Shown: in pieces, positions 13,209 to 14,353 of the stretch
Layout of the letters: every line of letters starts with the position of its first letter
Numbering within the stretch: the first letter of the stretch is position 1
Assembly: GCA_027016055.1 (NCBI GenBank)
Contig: JALWBF010000203.1
Coordinates: forward strand, 4,219-18,571
From: Archaeoglobaceae archaeon
Lineage (GTDB): Archaea > Halobacteriota > Archaeoglobi > Archaeoglobales > Archaeoglobaceae
Length of the DNA: 14,353 nt
Direction: 5' to 3'
Notes under the pieces: generated by a model
Database searches by the model: none
What the model was told of the DNA's origin: nothing
What the model saw: only the letters and a program-made list of their open reading frames with translations
Translations under genes and position numbers: made by a program

Positions 13209-13853
13209 TTATTCGAGCATCTCCTTAATTTCATCCACTATCCTTTCGGCAGTTTCCTCATCAACCTCCTTTCCTCTCTGCTCAACGAGCCTGATCAGAG
13301 CACTTTCAAGTTCCTCCTCGATCTCAATCCTCGTCTTTTCTATAACTACCGGATTAGGCTTGACTATAGCCCCTCTCACTATAGCCTCACCGTTTAGCGG
13401 TGTAACAACCAGAGCTCCGGTAAATTCGCCATCGACCTTAACGAAGTAAACTATGTCGCCCAAGTCCGTTTCCCCAGCCTTCTCAACCTCGAATCTTACC
13501 TCTTCAACCTCTTCAAGCTCCTCCATTCTGCCTATTGCATCTTCGATGATCGGTTTGACATCTTCCTCTGGAACCCTCTTGAATACCTCTACATTTAAGC
13601 TATCCAAATTCCATTGTATTTCCCCGTCGGAAACTTCGTATTCGATCATTATTCTAACTACGTCACCCTTATCGAGCTTAAGCTTGTTTACGAGAATCTC
13701 ATAAAGCAACTTGTTTAGATCCGCCGCAGCTTTCGCTACAGCCTTTGAATCGATTTCCTTGCTCTTTATCTTATCTCTAAGCTGAGCAAAGAGTGTTCTC
13801 CTTATCTTATCCGCATATGCTCCGACTATTATGTATCCGGAGCTCAGCTTCAT
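13209..13853 (-). CDS. DUF2258 family archaeal protein
   Basis: The protein is 214 residues from ATG 13853. It begins MKLSSGYIIVGAYADKIRRT, the conserved N-terminus of the archaeal DUF2258 family, followed by a highly charged alpha/beta protein with a long acidic stretch around residues 100-130 (EEDVKPIIEDAIGRMEEL). Function unknown; no catalytic motif seen. An upstream in-frame GTG (13862) lies within the Shine-Dalgarno sequence GGAGGTG at 13860-13866, so ATG 13853, 6 bases after that sequence, is the real start. It follows the HMG-CoA reductase gene by about 40 bases in the same direction and is probably co-transcribed. This is one of only two genes here with a clear Shine-Dalgarno sequence, as expected for a downstream operon gene. 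Confidence 0.8.
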   Translation of the reverse strand: MKLSSGYIIVGAYADKIRRTLFAQLRDKIKSKEIDSKAVAKAAADLNKLLYEILVNKLKLDKGDVVRIMIEYEVSDGEIQWNLDSLNVEVFKRVPEEDVKPIIEDAIGRMEELEEVEEVRFEVEKAGETDLGDIVYFVKVDGEFTGALVVTPLNGEAIVRGAIVKPNPVVIEKTRIEIEEELESALIRLVEQRGKEVDEETAERIVDEIKEMLE

Positions 13854-13859
13854 AACTTC

Positions 13860-13866
13860 CACCTCC
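13860..13866 (-). promoter_or_regulatory. Shine-Dalgarno sequence deciding the DUF2258 start
   Basis: The minus strand reads GGAGGTG (within AAGGAGGTGG), 6 bases before ATG 13853. The same heptamer precedes the lipoprotein gene at 5598. Confidence 0.75.
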
Positions 13867-13892
13867 TTAAATATAATAATTTTAACAAAAAT

Positions 13893-14353
13893 TTAAGTCT
13901 TTGCCCTGAGCTCTTCCAGTATCTCCTTAGCTCGACTCATACTGATCTTTCCCTCTTTGATCATGATCTCAACAACTTTATCCACCTCATCCCCCTTCGC
14001 TCCAACGGACAATGCAAGACTTCTGGCGTGCAGCTCCATATGCCCCCTCTGAATTCCCTCGGTAGCCAAAGCTCTTAATGCTGCAAAGTTCTGAGCCAAG
14101 CCCACAGCCGCTACTACTCTTGCGAGCTCTTCAGCAGTTTTAACGCCCAATATCTTCAGACATATCCTTGCAAGGGGATTCGCCTTGATGCTTGCTCCAA
14201 CAGTTCCAACAGATACCGGAAGCTCGATGTAGCCGACCAGATCGCCATCTTCGTTTATCTCGTAATGCGTTAGAGGTTTGTATCCCCTCATCGCCGAATA
14301 AGCATGGGCTCCAGCTTCAACCGCTCTAAAGTCGTTGCCAGTAGCTATTAGCA
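13893..14353 (-). CDS. Class II hydroxymethylglutaryl-CoA reductase, C-terminal part (5' end outside window)
   Basis: The frame is open to the window edge; about 153 C-terminal residues are visible and ATG 14291 is internal. Upstream of it the frame reads ATGNDFRAVEAGAHAYSA, a conserved HMG-CoA reductase segment. Next come GYIELPVSVGTVGASIKANP and ARICLKILGVKTAEELA. The block AVGLAQNFAALRALATEG then IQRGHMELHARSLA holds the catalytic-His region (LHAR). This is the bacterial-like class II type (as in Pseudomonas mevalonii), shared by Archaeoglobus, whereas most archaea have class I. It catalyses the HMG-CoA/mevalonate redox step; in this setting it would make mevalonate for isoprenoid lipids. 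The first gene of the visible pair with DUF2258. Confidence 0.92.
   Translation of the reverse strand, partial: LIATGNDFRAVEAGAHAYSAMRGYKPLTHYEINEDGDLVGYIELPVSVGTVGASIKANPLARICLKILGVKTAEELARVVAAVGLAQNFAALRALATEGIQRGHMELHARSLALSVGAKGDEVDKVVEIMIKEGKISMSRAKEILEELRAKT

Noticed and set aside
1..14353. CRISPR array or transposase/IS ends
   Set aside because: No regularly spaced repeats with unique spacers were seen, and no transposase ORF or terminal inverted repeats flanked by target duplications.

Overview
The window reads as a chromosomal segment of a thermophilic euryarchaeon, most likely a member of the Archaeoglobales. The evidence is a gene set of archaeal housekeeping families (AglB, DRG-type GTPase, diphthine synthase, topoisomerase VI A subunit, DUF63, DUF2258), a bacterial-type class II HMG-CoA reductase of the kind known from Archaeoglobus, and AT-rich TATA boxes placed 23-29 bases before start codons. 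Most genes look leaderless; only the lipoprotein gene and the DUF2258 gene have a clear Shine-Dalgarno sequence, GGAGGTG in both. The lineage is inferred from gene content and was not tested by a search.

Layout. The C-terminal end of a ThiF/MoeB-like E1 protein (1-294, +) faces an S26e-like zinc-ribbon protein (minus). The oligosaccharyltransferase aglB (797-3280, +) converges on a four-CBS-domain protein (minus). A short divergent interval after that gene holds a possible small membrane protein. Next come the DRG GTPase (minus), a LolA-like/DUF4367 lipoprotein (+), diphthine synthase dphB (+), and a minus-strand leuB-DUF63 pair joined by a 4-base overlap. top6A (+) diverges from leuB.

From 10390 to about 12611 the character changes to small, overlapping, partly broken genes: a frameshifted remnant with a helix-hairpin-helix-like segment, a RelE/RelB-type toxin-antitoxin pair, a decayed small ORF overlapping a possible winged-helix regulator, a 360-base stretch with no gene but several repeats, a small nuclease-like protein, and a ribbon-helix-helix (RHH) protein. 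The RHH frame runs straight through a tRNA-Val(GAC) gene on the opposite strand. This block abuts the 3' end of that tRNA, the classical integration point of archaeal elements, so I read it as the eroded remains of an integrated element or a toxin-antitoxin-rich accessory islet.

Beyond the tRNA, housekeeping resumes with dCMP deaminase (+) and a minus-strand pair of class II HMG-CoA reductase (5' end outside the window) followed by DUF2258. I see no clearly new complete system. The parts most worth a second look are the tRNA-Val islet, its repeats and palindrome, and the small overlapping ORFs.
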